Assembly: GCF_020621385.1 (NCBI RefSeq)
Contig: NZ_JAESVA010000003.1
Span: forward strand, 248,001 to 312,000
Source: Acidisoma cellulosilyticum
Lineage (GTDB): Bacteria; Pseudomonadota; Alphaproteobacteria; Acetobacterales; Acetobacteraceae
Reading direction: 5' to 3'
DNA length: 64,000 nucleotides
This document shows, piece by piece, positions 47,485 to 56,647 of this stretch. A model generated the notes under the pieces. That model was not told the DNA's origin, did not search any database, and saw only the letters and a program-made list of their open reading frames with translations. Each line of letters begins with the position of its first letter. The stretch's first letter is position 1. A program made the translations under genes and the position numbers.

Positions 47485-47976
47485 CTAGAACCCGCCCGGC
47501 GGGATCATCATGCGCCGCGCCGTGGGTTTGCGGGCGGCATTGATCGCCGCATCCAGCGCCGCCAGAAAGCGAGACTTGTCTTCCCGCGTCAGCCCATCCG
47601 GCCCGCGCGTATTGGCACCGAAGGAGCGCAGATGCTCCGCGACCGCCCGCCCTGCCAGCGCCGTCCCGATATTGTCTTCCGTCCAGTGATGCCCGCGCGG
47701 CGATAGCGCCTTGGCGCCCTTCTCCAGACAGCGGGACGCGAGCGGGATATCGGCGGTGATACAGACATCGCCGGACGCGATCTGATCGGCGATCCAATCG
47801 TCCGCGACATCCGGCCCTTCGGAGACCGTGATCATCTCGACATTGGGCCGCCCGGTCGGGCGCAGAGGCCTTGATCCGTTTGCGACGACGAAGACTTTGA
47901 GGGAGAGGCGGTCGGCGACGCGATAGACTTCGTCCCGAACGGGACAGGCGTCACCGTCTACGTAAAGAATGGTCAT
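47485..47976 (-). CDS. YaiI/YqxD family protein (DUF188)
   Basis: A 163-residue DUF188 protein. The N-terminal YVDGDACPVRDEVYRVA gives conserved acidic residues and a PIN-like look, then ITADIPLASRCLEKGAKALSPRG, seen as ADIPLASRC, and ARRMMIPPGGF near the end. Function is not established. The fold suggests a nuclease relative. Monocistronic. Confidence 0.9.
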   Translation of the reverse strand: MTILYVDGDACPVRDEVYRVADRLSLKVFVVANGSRPLRPTGRPNVEMITVSEGPDVADDWIADQIASGDVCITADIPLASRCLEKGAKALSPRGHHWTEDNIGTALAGRAVAEHLRSFGANTRGPDGLTREDKSRFLAALDAAINAARKPTARRMMIPPGGF

Positions 47977-48026
47977 GCGGCTGGTTAGCGCATCCGCACG
48001 AGCAATCTCAAGCCAACAATCTCAGA

Positions 48027-48054
48027 CCCAGAGCCTGATCGATCAAGCTCTGGG
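48027..48054 (-). terminator. Hairpin downstream of livF
   Basis: A 28-bp near-perfect palindrome (CCCAGAGCCTGATC then GATCAAGCTCTGGG, 13 of 14 pairs) about 42 nt past the livF stop. No clear T-run. Likely end of the liv operon transcript. Confidence 0.5.
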
Positions 48055-48095
48055 GTGCGCGAGAGGCGCCTGAAGGGCGTCGCCTGAGCAACAGG

Positions 48096-48818
48096 CTAGG
48101 CTGCGACGACCTGCATCTCGCCCAGATAAGCGTCGCGGACATGCTCGTTTTCGCGCATTTCGGCGGCAGGGCCCGACAGCACGACCCGGCCGGTCTGCAG
48201 GACATAGGCGCGATGAGCAATGGACAGCGCCATGGCCGCATTCTGCTCCACCATGAAGATGGTGACACCCTGCCGGTTGATCTGCTGGATGATGTCGAAG
48301 GTCTGTTCCACGAAGAGCGGCGACAGGCCCATGGACGGCTCGTCCATGCAGATCAGCTTGGGCCGCGCCATCAGCGCCCGGCCAATGGCGACCATCTGCT
48401 GCTCGCCGCCCGACAGCGTGCCGGCCTGCTGCTCCCGCCGCTCCTTCACGCGCGGAAACAGCGTATAGACCCGCTCCAGATCCTGATCGAAATCGGCGCC
48501 GCGCTTGCGCGTGAAGGCGCCCATTTCCAGATTCTCAAAAACCGTCATGCGTGGGAACAGCCGGCGCGCTTCCAGCACCGGCGCGATGCCGCGCTTCACC
48601 CGCTCGGCGGTCGGCAGGCGGTCGATCCGCTCGCCCTCGAACACCACTTCCCCCGAGGTCGGCCGCACGATGCCCATGATTGTCTTCATGGTCGTGGACT
48701 TGCCGCAGGCATTGCCACCCAGCAGGCAGATGATCTCGCCCGCGCCCAGATTGTAATTGACGTCCTTCAGAACGTGCAGATCGCCGTAGTACGTATTGAC
48801 GTTACGGAACTCAAGCAT
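48096..48818 (-). CDS. livF: Branched-chain amino acid ABC ATPase LivF
   Basis: A 240-residue HAAT-class ATPase starting MLEFRNVNTYYG. Walker A GGNACGKST has Asn-Ala in place of the common Asn-Gly. Signature LSGGEQQMVAIGRA, Walker B LICMDEPSMGLSPLF. The ATG overlaps the livM-livG fusion stop by 8 nt. TTG 48839 is an alternative start. Confidence 0.92.
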   Translation of the reverse strand: MLEFRNVNTYYGDLHVLKDVNYNLGAGEIICLLGGNACGKSTTMKTIMGIVRPTSGEVVFEGERIDRLPTAERVKRGIAPVLEARRLFPRMTVFENLEMGAFTRKRGADFDQDLERVYTLFPRVKERREQQAGTLSGGEQQMVAIGRALMARPKLICMDEPSMGLSPLFVEQTFDIIQQINRQGVTIFMVEQNAAMALSIAHRAYVLQTGRVVLSGPAAEMRENEHVRDAYLGEMQVVAA

Positions 48819-50895
48819 GGGCGGCAGCCCCCCGGCCAAGATAAGCTTCCAGAACCTGTTCGTTGCGCCGTACTTCCTCCGGCAAGCCTTCGGTCAGCTT
48901 CTCGCCGTGGTCGAGGACGATGACCTTGTCGGCGATGCGCGTGACCACGTCGAGCTTATGCTCGATGATCAGCACCGTCAGCCCCAGCGCGTGCAGGCCC
49001 TTGATCTGCTCGGCCAGTTCCAGGCTTTCCGAGGTATTCATGCCCGCCGTCGGCTCATCGAGCAGAAGCAGCTTCGGCTTGGAGGCCAGCGCGCGAGAAA
49101 TCTCGACACGGCGACGATTGGCATAGGACAGGCCGACCACCGTCTGACCCAGGCGCGGCATCAGGCGATTGCCGAAGATCTTCGCGATCTCCAGCACCCA
49201 GTCCCGTCCCGCCGCCTCTTCCGTCAGTTTTTTGGGCGAGCGGAAGACGGCCGAGAACGGCCCGGCCCTCAACCGCGCATGCAGGCCGACCATGATGTTC
49301 TCGGCCACCGTCATCGTCGTGAACAGACGGATATTCTGGAAGGTGCGGGCAATGCCCGTCTTCAAAATCTGGTCCGAGCGCAGGCCCAGAATCTCGTTGC
49401 CCTGGAACAGGATGCTGCCCTCACCCGCTCGCACCAGACCAGTGATGGTATTGAAGAGGGTCGATTTGCCGGACCCGTTCGGCCCGATGACGGCGACCAC
49501 GCTGCCAGCCGGCACCGTGATATTGACCTTGTTGAGCGCGACCAGACCGCCGAACCGCACGGTCAGGTCGTTGATCTCCAACATCGGCACCGCGCCAGGC
49601 GCGTGAATATAGCCTTCGCCGCCGATCTGGGAGAGCGTGACGTCTTCCGCCCGCACATGGGTCTGCACGGTCGCATGCTGCTGCTCGAAAGACAGCGCGC
49701 GCTGGCGCCGGTTGGCCGGGATCAGCCCCTCGCGGCGATAGAGCATCATGAGAACGAGGATGATGCCGAAGATAAGCTCGCTCGCCTGGGTCAGGTCGAT
49801 CGAACTCAGGTAATTGTTGTGGATGGCGTCGCCGAAGGCGTTCACCCATTGTGTCAGGTCGCCCAGGAACCAGGACTGCAGCAATTGCAGCAGCACCGCA
49901 CCCAAAACCACGCCCCAGACGCTGCCCAAACCGCCCAGCACGACCATGACCAGGATCATGATGGAGACGGGAAAGCCGAACATATCCGGCGTCGCGGTCT
50001 GCAGCTTGGCGACATAGAAGGTGCCGGCCATGCCGGCGAAGGCCGCGCCCAGGCCGAAGGCGAGAAGCTTGAAGCGCGTCAGGTTGATGCCCATGGCACC
50101 GGCCGCGATCTCATCGTCGCGGATTGCCATCCAGGCGCGACCGATGCGGCTTTCGCGCAGGCGCGTGCTGGCGAAGATCAGGAAGGCCACCACGCCGATG
50201 CCGACATAGTAATAGGGCGTGGCATCGATGCCGAATTTGTAGCTGAACACCGTGGGTGATGCGATGCCGTTCAACCCGGCGGCGCCATTGGTCAGCCCCG
50301 TCCAGTTGCGCGCCACGATCGGCACGATCTCGCCGAAGCCGAGGGTCACGATGGCGAGGTAATCACCGCGCAGGCGCAGCGTGGGCGCGCCGAACAGGAT
50401 GCCGAAAAAGGCGGAGATGACGCCCGAAATCGGCAGCATCAGCCAGAAGGAGACGGTGAAGTGGACCAGCGCATGGTCGTTCTGCACCACCTTGTGCACC
50501 AGGCCGAGGGCCGCGAAAGGTACCCAGAAGCCGCTCCAGTCCGGCGTGATCTGCCAGGAGGTCAAAATGCCATAGGCATAGGCGCCGATCGCGAAGAAGG
50601 CCGCATAGCCGAGATCGAGAAGACCGCAGAAGCCGACGACGATATTGAGGCCGAGGGCGAGTGCGGCATAGGCCGCCGCATTGCCGGCCGCGTCGATATT
50701 CGCCTGATCGCCGGTGATGACGGGGAACAGCACGGCAAGGACCGCGAGCAGGGCAATTGCCCCGGTGCGGACAGCGGGCTTGTCGAAGGGCGCCGTCAGC
50801 CATTGCCACTTCGCGGGCGGCGCCTGAACCGTATGCAGGGCGTTGGTATTCTCATGTCCCGGCTTGGCATCGGGGGGCGCGGTTGTCGTATCCAT
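48811..50895 (-). CDS. LivM-LivG fusion: permease plus ATPase of branched-chain transporter
   Basis: A 694-residue protein combining two normally separate subunits. Residues about 40-390 are the LivM permease (NIVVGFCGLLDLGYAAFFAIGAYAYG, seen as GLLDLGYAAFFAIGAYAYG, and LRGDYLAIVTLGFGEI). Residues about 440-694 are LivG, with Walker A GPNGSGKST near 470 and Walker B LLLLDEPTAGM. The LivG signature reads LSYANRRRVEISRAL where LSYGQQR-type is usual. Start at 50895 fits MDTTTAPP; the upstream frame overlaps livH. Confidence 0.9.
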   Translation of the reverse strand: MDTTTAPPDAKPGHENTNALHTVQAPPAKWQWLTAPFDKPAVRTGAIALLAVLAVLFPVITGDQANIDAAGNAAAYAALALGLNIVVGFCGLLDLGYAAFFAIGAYAYGILTSWQITPDWSGFWVPFAALGLVHKVVQNDHALVHFTVSFWLMLPISGVISAFFGILFGAPTLRLRGDYLAIVTLGFGEIVPIVARNWTGLTNGAAGLNGIASPTVFSYKFGIDATPYYYVGIGVVAFLIFASTRLRESRIGRAWMAIRDDEIAAGAMGINLTRFKLLAFGLGAAFAGMAGTFYVAKLQTATPDMFGFPVSIMILVMVVLGGLGSVWGVVLGAVLLQLLQSWFLGDLTQWVNAFGDAIHNNYLSSIDLTQASELIFGIILVLMMLYRREGLIPANRRQRALSFEQQHATVQTHVRAEDVTLSQIGGEGYIHAPGAVPMLEINDLTVRFGGLVALNKVNITVPAGSVVAVIGPNGSGKSTLFNTITGLVRAGEGSILFQGNEILGLRSDQILKTGIARTFQNIRLFTTMTVAENIMVGLHARLRAGPFSAVFRSPKKLTEEAAGRDWVLEIAKIFGNRLMPRLGQTVVGLSYANRRRVEISRALASKPKLLLLDEPTAGMNTSESLELAEQIKGLHALGLTVLIIEHKLDVVTRIADKVIVLDHGEKLTEGLPEEVRRNEQVLEAYLGRGAAAHA

Positions 50896-50908
50896 GTGCC
50901 GATCTCCT

Positions 50909-51838
50909 TCAGGACTTGGTGGGCGCAAGACGCCCGAGCAGGCCGGCAGGACGGCAGACGAGAACCAGGACGAGCAGGGAGAAGATGATGACATCGGCCC
51001 ATTTGGCGCCGATATACTGCCCGGCCATGGCTTCGATCAGACCGATGAGGAGACCGCCGATCATGGCGCCCGGAATATTGCCGATGCCGCCGAGCACGGC
51101 GGCGGTGAAGGCGCGCAGACCGGCAGTGAAGCCGATGCCGAAATTGGTGAAGTTGTAGTAAAGGCCGAAGATAAATCCGGCGGCGCCGGCCAGCGCCGAG
51201 CCCAGGAAGAAGGCGGTCATGATGACGCGGTTGACGTCCACACCCATCATCAGCGCGGCATCGGGGTCCTGCGCCGTGGCACGCATGGCCTTACCCAGCT
51301 TGCTGCGCTGCACGAATAAATAAAGCCCGCCCATCAACACGGCCGACAGCGCCCAGATGATGAACTGGAACACCGTGATCTGCGCGGTGCCGATGTGCAA
51401 AGCGACGGACGGAATGGGGTTCGGGAAGTTCTTGGTATTTGCCCCCATCGTCAGCATGACCGCATTCGACAGAACGTAGGACACGCCGATGGTGGTGATC
51501 ATCGCCATCGGACCCTGCACGCCGCGCAGCGGTCTCAAGGCCAGTCTTTCGATTCCAACGCCCAGCATGCCGCAGGCGACCATGGTCACGACCAGCGCCA
51601 CCACCAGCACGCCGACCAGCGGGAAGCCGTGCAACAGGACCGTCTGCCCACTGAGGCCGAACAGGCTGAGCACGCCCATCGCGACAAAAGAGCCGATCAT
51701 GAAAACATTGAAATGAGAGAAATTGATCAGCTCCATGATTCCGTAAACGATCGTGAAGCCAAGCGCGAGCAAAGCATACATCGCACCCAGGCTGAGACCG
51801 TTGACGAATTGCTGGAGGAGGAGATCGAAAGGTGACAT
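50909..51838 (-). CDS. livH: Branched-chain amino acid ABC permease LivH
   Basis: A 309-residue permease with about eight hydrophobic helices. Family motifs are QQFVNGLSLGAMYALLALGFTIVYG, seen as NGLSLGAMYALLALGFTIVYG's core GAMYALLALGFTIVYG, and GGIGNIPGAMIGGLLIGL. ATG 51838 is chosen because the longer frame (to 51907) adds a basic, non-conserved tail. It lies 13 nt before the fusion gene. Confidence 0.93.
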   Translation of the reverse strand: MSPFDLLLQQFVNGLSLGAMYALLALGFTIVYGIMELINFSHFNVFMIGSFVAMGVLSLFGLSGQTVLLHGFPLVGVLVVALVVTMVACGMLGVGIERLALRPLRGVQGPMAMITTIGVSYVLSNAVMLTMGANTKNFPNPIPSVALHIGTAQITVFQFIIWALSAVLMGGLYLFVQRSKLGKAMRATAQDPDAALMMGVDVNRVIMTAFFLGSALAGAAGFIFGLYYNFTNFGIGFTAGLRAFTAAVLGGIGNIPGAMIGGLLIGLIEAMAGQYIGAKWADVIIFSLLVLVLVCRPAGLLGRLAPTKS

Positions 51839-52009
51839 TCTTAAAAGATCCCGGATCTCAACAGAAATTTTTAAGGTGAACCGCAGGCAGCGCCATCTCA
51901 TTCCCAAGCTTTGTCAGCGTGAATACTGACGGGCCATCTGACGGAATGAATGCGCGACACGGGCATTGACCAAGCGTCATCTTGCCGGACCGTGCAGCAT
52001 CTTAAGAAG

Positions 52010-52037
52010 AAGGGGCGCCCCTGACGGGACACCCCTT
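52010..52037 (-). terminator. Terminator after livJ
   Basis: AAGGGGCGCCCC (52010-52021) pairs with GGGACACCCCTT (52026-52037) around a TGAC loop, a 12-bp stem with two wobble pairs. It follows the livJ stop by 14 nt on the minus strand and would limit read-through into livH, as is common for abundant binding proteins. Confidence 0.75.
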
Positions 52038-52051
52038 TTACCAAAAATCAA

Positions 52052-53293
52052 TCAGCTCTGCGGCGCAACGCCGATGTATTTGAACTGATGAATCGCGTCA
52101 TCGAGCGGGAAGCTCGGGTTATGCACGATCTGGAACACGCTGACGACGCGCTGCTTCACGTCGCCATTGGCGTCGAAGGAGACCGCGCCCTGCAGCGTAT
52201 CGACGGTGGAGCCCGCAATCGCCGCGCGCACGTTCTCACGCGTCGGCTGCTTGCCTTCCGCGATCACCTTCTTCAGCGCGGCGAGAATAACGAGCACGCC
52301 GTCATAGGCGGTGATCGCGTAGTCATCCGGCGATCCGTTGAAGGCGGAGGTGTATTCGTTCAGCCAGTTCGCGATCTTCGGATCTTCCGTCATATGCGGC
52401 GACGCGTTGGTCACATACCAACCTTCGGCCGCCGGGAAGCCCGCACCGGTCGTGATGTCCGGCGTATACATGCCGTCGCCGCCACCCTTCTTGATGGTCG
52501 GCACGATTTCGTAAGCCTGCTTCACCAGCTTTACGCCGGCGCCGCTGACGCCACCGTAATAGAGCGAGGTCGCGCTGAGCGACTTGATCTTGGTCAGAAC
52601 GGCCGAATAGTCGGACGCGGTCGGGTCGAGACGGTCACGGCCGAGGATCTTCAGGCCCTTGGCTTCGGCCTGCTTCTGGAAGGCATCGGCCAGGCCCACG
52701 CCGTAAGCGCCGCTATCGTCCAGCACATAGACATCCTTCACGCCGAGCGTCTCGGCATAGAAGTTCGCCATGTTCGGGCCCTGGAAGGCGTCGGTCGTGA
52801 CGGTGCGGAAGAAGGTCGGCTTGCCGCTCGGCATATACTGCGCGGCGAATTGCGGGTTGGTGAGGTCCGGATTGGTCGCGGAGGGCGTGATCATCGCGAC
52901 ATTGCCTTCGCTGAGGATCGGCGCCATCGCCTTGGCGGAGCCGCTCATCTCAGGCCCGATCGCGGCCAGAACCTTCTCGTTGGAGACGAATTTGCGGGCA
53001 TTGGTCGCGGCCTGCGCCGGATCATACTGGCCGGCCGTTGCCGTCGCATCGTTCAGCACGAGCGGCTTCAGCGTGTAGCCGGGCAGTTCGTTGGCGTCAT
53101 TGGCCTGCTGAATGCCCAGCAGCGCGCCGTTCATCATGCGCTTGGCGCCGGCGGCATCCGAGCCCGTGATGGGCAGGTTGATGCCGATGATGATGACCTT
53201 GCTATCCGCTGCCATCGCACCGCGCGGCAGGCCGAGCGCTGCCCCCAATGCGGTACCTGCCAGAAGGGTTGCCGCAGAACGTCTCGTAATCAT
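52052..53293 (-). CDS. Branched-chain amino acid-type ABC binding protein (LivJ-like)
   Basis: A 413-residue periplasmic binding protein (Peripla_BP_6). It has a twin-arginine-like MITRRSAATLLAGTALGAALG signal peptide, seen as MITRRSAATLLAG, then GINLPITGSDAAGAKRMMNGA. The ligand may be a branched-chain or other amino acid, amide or urea. Start at 53293, 9 nt after AGGAG. First gene of the liv group, followed by a terminator. Confidence 0.9.
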   Translation of the reverse strand: MITRRSAATLLAGTALGAALGLPRGAMAADSKVIIIGINLPITGSDAAGAKRMMNGALLGIQQANDANELPGYTLKPLVLNDATATAGQYDPAQAATNARKFVSNEKVLAAIGPEMSGSAKAMAPILSEGNVAMITPSATNPDLTNPQFAAQYMPSGKPTFFRTVTTDAFQGPNMANFYAETLGVKDVYVLDDSGAYGVGLADAFQKQAEAKGLKILGRDRLDPTASDYSAVLTKIKSLSATSLYYGGVSGAGVKLVKQAYEIVPTIKKGGGDGMYTPDITTGAGFPAAEGWYVTNASPHMTEDPKIANWLNEYTSAFNGSPDDYAITAYDGVLVILAALKKVIAEGKQPTRENVRAAIAGSTVDTLQGAVSFDANGDVKQRVVSVFQIVHNPSFPLDDAIHQFKYIGVAPQS

Positions 53294-53432
53294 CAATAGA
53301 TCTCCTAGATCAGAACTTGCGCGCTGTGTGAGGGCTGAGGCACGACGCCGCCTGACACAAGCAAGCATCGCGCCACAGGAGAAGTCTAGATGGAAAATAA
53401 CGCTTGGGTTAATCCTTGGGCGTGGTCAAGCC

Positions 53433-54473
53433 TTAGCTTTTGAAGGCTTTGTCCCAAACAACCCGGCTATAGGCACCATCGGGCTGTTTTGTGATCACAG
53501 GTGTCGATTTCGTCGACAGAAGTTCTTCGACTGTACGCTGATAATCTGCAGTCTGCAGATAGCCCCAGGGCGAGGTCCCCAGCAGCTTCGCGATGCCTTC
53601 GACCATGCGGGTCTGATGTTGCTTCGTCAAGACGCCAGCGGTATCCGCCGCAAGCAGTATTTGAACCGCTTCGACCTGATGCGTCGCGGCATAATCCCAG
53701 CCCTCCTTCGAGGCTTTCAGGAATCGCGCGAGCCTATCCACTTTTGCCGGGTCATTCAGGGAGGATTGCAGAACATAAAGGCCATCCTCCAGCGTCGCGA
53801 CATGTTCCGCCTGATACTTGAAGACCAGAAGTTGAGCGGGCTTCATGCCGGCCTCGATCAACTGCCAGTATTCATTATAGCTCATGGTCGAAATACAGGC
53901 GGCCTCCTTCTGCAGCAGCGGATCGACATTGAACCCCTGTTTCAGCACCGTCACGTCCGGATGGGCGCCATCGGTACTGTAGCCCAGCTTCGCCATCCAG
54001 GACAGAAACGGATATTCATTGCCCGAGAACCAGACGCCGAGCGTCTTGCCCTTGAAATCGGCCGGCGTTTTGATGCCGCTATCGCGGCGGCAGGTCAGTT
54101 CCATACCCGAATTCTGGAAGACCTGAGCGATATTGACGATGGGCACGCCCTTCTCGCGCGTTGCCAGCGCCGAAGGCATCCAGTCGATCACGACGTCCGC
54201 GCCACCGCCGGCCAGGACCTGATCGGGATTGATATCCGGGCCACCCGGCTTGATCGTCAGGTCAAGATTCTCGGCTTTATAGAAGCCCTTCGCCAAAGCC
54301 ACGTAATAGCCGACGAACTGGCCCTGCGTGACCCACTTCAATTGCAGGCTGAGCGGATCGGCCGCCTGCGCCGCTCGCGCGGTCAGCGGTGCGGTCGTGG
54401 CCAATGCCCCAACTCCCAGGGCAAAGGCAGCACCGACCCCGAGCAGGAAGCGCCGCCATGGTTGTCGCATCAT
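53433..54473 (-). CDS. NMT1/THI5-like ABC substrate-binding protein, pyrimidine cluster
   Basis: A 346-residue periplasmic binding protein with a signal peptide ending near AAQA (residue 36). The NMT1 family pattern is LQLKWVTQGQFVGYYVALAKGFYKAENLDL, seen as LKWVTQGQFVGYYVALAKGFY. Relatives bind thiamine precursors, but the gene is embedded in a uracil-degradation operon and has no TPP riboswitch, so a pyrimidine or hydantoin-type ligand is more likely (inference). Confidence 0.85.
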   Translation of the reverse strand: MMRQPWRRFLLGVGAAFALGVGALATTAPLTARAAQAADPLSLQLKWVTQGQFVGYYVALAKGFYKAENLDLTIKPGGPDINPDQVLAGGGADVVIDWMPSALATREKGVPIVNIAQVFQNSGMELTCRRDSGIKTPADFKGKTLGVWFSGNEYPFLSWMAKLGYSTDGAHPDVTVLKQGFNVDPLLQKEAACISTMSYNEYWQLIEAGMKPAQLLVFKYQAEHVATLEDGLYVLQSSLNDPAKVDRLARFLKASKEGWDYAATHQVEAVQILLAADTAGVLTKQHQTRMVEGIAKLLGTSPWGYLQTADYQRTVEELLSTKSTPVITKQPDGAYSRVVWDKAFKS

Positions 54474-54616
54474 AATCCCCCCAGATTGAGCTTAGGCGCA
54501 TAGTGAAGCAGCAATCACGCGCCATCGCAGCAAGATTGATGCCGCAGGCCAAGGATCAGCGGGAAATAATGCGGCAAGAAACGGTTCGATCGTTACGGGA
54601 TCGGCCGGACGCCGTG

Positions 54617-55576
54617 CTAGCGACGGTCGGCGCCACGGATCGACGGATGCCAGAAGGTCACGACCCGCTCGATCAGGGTGATCAGCACGAAGGCCGCACA
54701 GCCCGTCACGGCCGCCACCACGATCGTCGCCCAGACGATATCGAGGTTCATGCGCGCGGCTTCGGTCGAGATGCGGAAGCCCATGCCGCGGGTCGGCGTG
54801 CCGAAGAACTCCGCCACCACGGCGCCGATCAAAGCGAGCGTCGCATTCAACTTCAACGCATTGAAGATCATGGGCATGGCCACCGGCAGGCGCAGGCTCA
54901 GCAGCGTCCGCCAATAGCCGGCGGCATAGGTCTGCATCAGATCCCGCTCCATGGCGTCGGTTGAGGCAAGCCCTGCCCGCGTATTAACCAGCATGGGAAA
55001 AACGGTCATCAGCACCACGACCGCCGCCTTGGACTGCCAGCCGAAGCCGAACCACATGACCATGATCGGCGCGATGCCGATAATCGGCAAAGCGCTGATG
55101 AGATTGCCGAGCGGCGTCAGCCCGCGCTGCAGGAAGGGCGAGCGGTCGATGGCCAGCGCCAGCAGAAAGCCGATGCCGCAGCCCAGGGCAAAGCCCGCCA
55201 GCACGGCATGCAGCACGGTCTGGACGAAATCCGCCCAAAGGATCGGGAGATTATGGGCGATCGCGAGAGCGATCCTGGACGGCGGGGGCAAAATGACGAA
55301 GGGCACATGCAGCCCCGTCACCAGCATCTCCCACAGCCAGATCACCAGCAGGCCGAACAGCAAGGGTGAGGCAATACGGTCGGCCCGGTCATCACCGCGC
55401 GCGAATAGCGACAGGCCGGTGAGCGTGAGCACCAGGGCAATCGCGGCCATGATCCAGGGAAGATCGCCGAAATTGCGCAGGGAAATCCACGACAGCGTAC
55501 AAAACAGCAGCCCGGCCGCCGCCATCATCCATTGCGCGCCGCCCCGCTGAACGCCGCGAACGGCGCGGCCGCTCAC
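54617..55576 (-). CDS. ABC permease of the pyrimidine-cluster transporter (second)
   Basis: A 319-residue SsuC-type permease. Six or more hydrophobic segments, with LPPPSRIALAIAHNLP and the EAA-type loop MQTYAAGYWRTLLSLRLPVAMP, seen as TYAAGYWRTLLSLRLP. The GTG start at 55576 overlaps the previous stop (GTGA). The longer frame beginning 55675 lies inside the neighbour. It works with the permease at 55573-56436. Confidence 0.87.
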   Translation of the reverse strand: MSGRAVRGVQRGGAQWMMAAAGLLFCTLSWISLRNFGDLPWIMAAIALVLTLTGLSLFARGDDRADRIASPLLFGLLVIWLWEMLVTGLHVPFVILPPPSRIALAIAHNLPILWADFVQTVLHAVLAGFALGCGIGFLLALAIDRSPFLQRGLTPLGNLISALPIIGIAPIMVMWFGFGWQSKAAVVVLMTVFPMLVNTRAGLASTDAMERDLMQTYAAGYWRTLLSLRLPVAMPMIFNALKLNATLALIGAVVAEFFGTPTRGMGFRISTEAARMNLDIVWATIVVAAVTGCAAFVLITLIERVVTFWHPSIRGADRR

Positions 55577-56436
55577 AACCGTCCGCCCCGCATCAGAACG
55601 ACGCCACGTTCCAGCAGCGTCACCGCCAGCAACCCCGCCAAGGCAAGCAGACTGGCCATGACGAGCGCGCTCCACATCATCATGGTCTGTCCGTAATAGC
55701 TCCCCGCCAGTAAGCGCGCGCCGAGGCCGACCTGCGCGCCCGTCGGCATTTCCGCGACGATGGCGCCCGTCACGGCCAAGGCGACGGCGACTTTAAGGCT
55801 CGGAAACAGAAAGGCCATGCCAGCGGGCCAGCGCAGCTTGGCAAAGACCGTCATCTCTCCGGCGCTATAGGTATGCATCAGGTCAAGCTGCAAGGGGTCG
55901 GGCGTGCGAAAGCCCTTCACCATGCCGACCGTCACCGGAAAGAAGGTGAGATAGGCGACGATCGCGGCCTTCGGCGTCAAACCGGTGACGCCCATGGACC
56001 CCAGCGCCACGACCAGCATCGGCGCGATTGCCAGGATCGGAATGGTCTGGCTCGCGATCACCCAGGGCATCACGGAACGATCCAGCGTGCGGACATGCAC
56101 GATACCGATGGCGAGCAGGATGCCGAAGATAAGCCCGAAGATAAGACCGATAACGGTCGTCGCGGCCGTATAGCCCGCCTGCAGCAGCAGGTTGCGCGGC
56201 GAGGACAAGGGAAAACCGAAGACGCTGTCGATCAGCGCCGAAGCGATCTGATCGGGCGCGGGCAAGACCGGCCTATCCATCGACCAGCAGGCTTGCGCCA
56301 AGGCCCAAAGCCCGTGCGGTTGATCGGGGTCCATCAATGCTTCGGCCTGCGGCGCGTTCAACCAGACCGCCGCCGCATACCAAAGGATCAGCACCGCGAT
56401 CAGCACGGTCACGATCGGCAGGATTTTCTGCGTCAT
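55573..56436 (-). CDS. ABC permease of the pyrimidine-cluster transporter (first)
   Basis: A 287-residue SsuC-type permease with DQIASALID, a hydrophobic GLIFGLIFGILLAIG segment and the loop MHTYSAGEMTVFAKLRWPAGMAF, seen as TYSAGEMTVFAKLRWPAG. Downstream of a REP-rich gap and coupled to the second permease. Two permeases make a heterodimeric importer with the ATPase at 56648-57472. Confidence 0.88.
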   Translation of the reverse strand: MTQKILPIVTVLIAVLILWYAAAVWLNAPQAEALMDPDQPHGLWALAQACWSMDRPVLPAPDQIASALIDSVFGFPLSSPRNLLLQAGYTAATTVIGLIFGLIFGILLAIGIVHVRTLDRSVMPWVIASQTIPILAIAPMLVVALGSMGVTGLTPKAAIVAYLTFFPVTVGMVKGFRTPDPLQLDLMHTYSAGEMTVFAKLRWPAGMAFLFPSLKVAVALAVTGAIVAEMPTGAQVGLGARLLAGSYYGQTMMMWSALVMASLLALAGLLAVTLLERGVVLMRGGRL

Positions 56437-56647
56437 ATGCCCCTACCGTCGCCCGCGGACACATTTTTTCCCGTCGCCCGCGGACTTGTTCCGCGGGTCT
56501 ACCCGTTCGCGCGCCCAGACCAATTTCGTCATGCGCCGCGCACATTTTTTCCCGTCGCCCGCGGACTTGTTCCGCGGGTCTACCCGTTCGGGCACCCAGG
56601 CCAGGTTTGGGCGCCGTAACGGGTCGGTGCCCGGCATGACGGTGATC
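56437..56647. repeat. Tandem REP-like repeat region within the pyrimidine operon
   Basis: Two palindromes of the REP-like family lie at 56473-56505 and 56554-56586, in the same orientation. They are part of a 49-bp direct repeat (56461-56509 and 56542-56590) that I read as identical, with an 81-bp period. A third partial arm begins at 56449. The gap separates the ATPase gene from the first permease gene and could form strong hairpins in the operon mRNA. Confidence 0.8.

Noticed and set aside
52088-54503. Long plus-strand frames over livJ and the NMT1-like gene
   Set aside because: The minus strand holds signal peptides and family motifs. The plus-strand frames are His/Arg/Asp-rich shadows.
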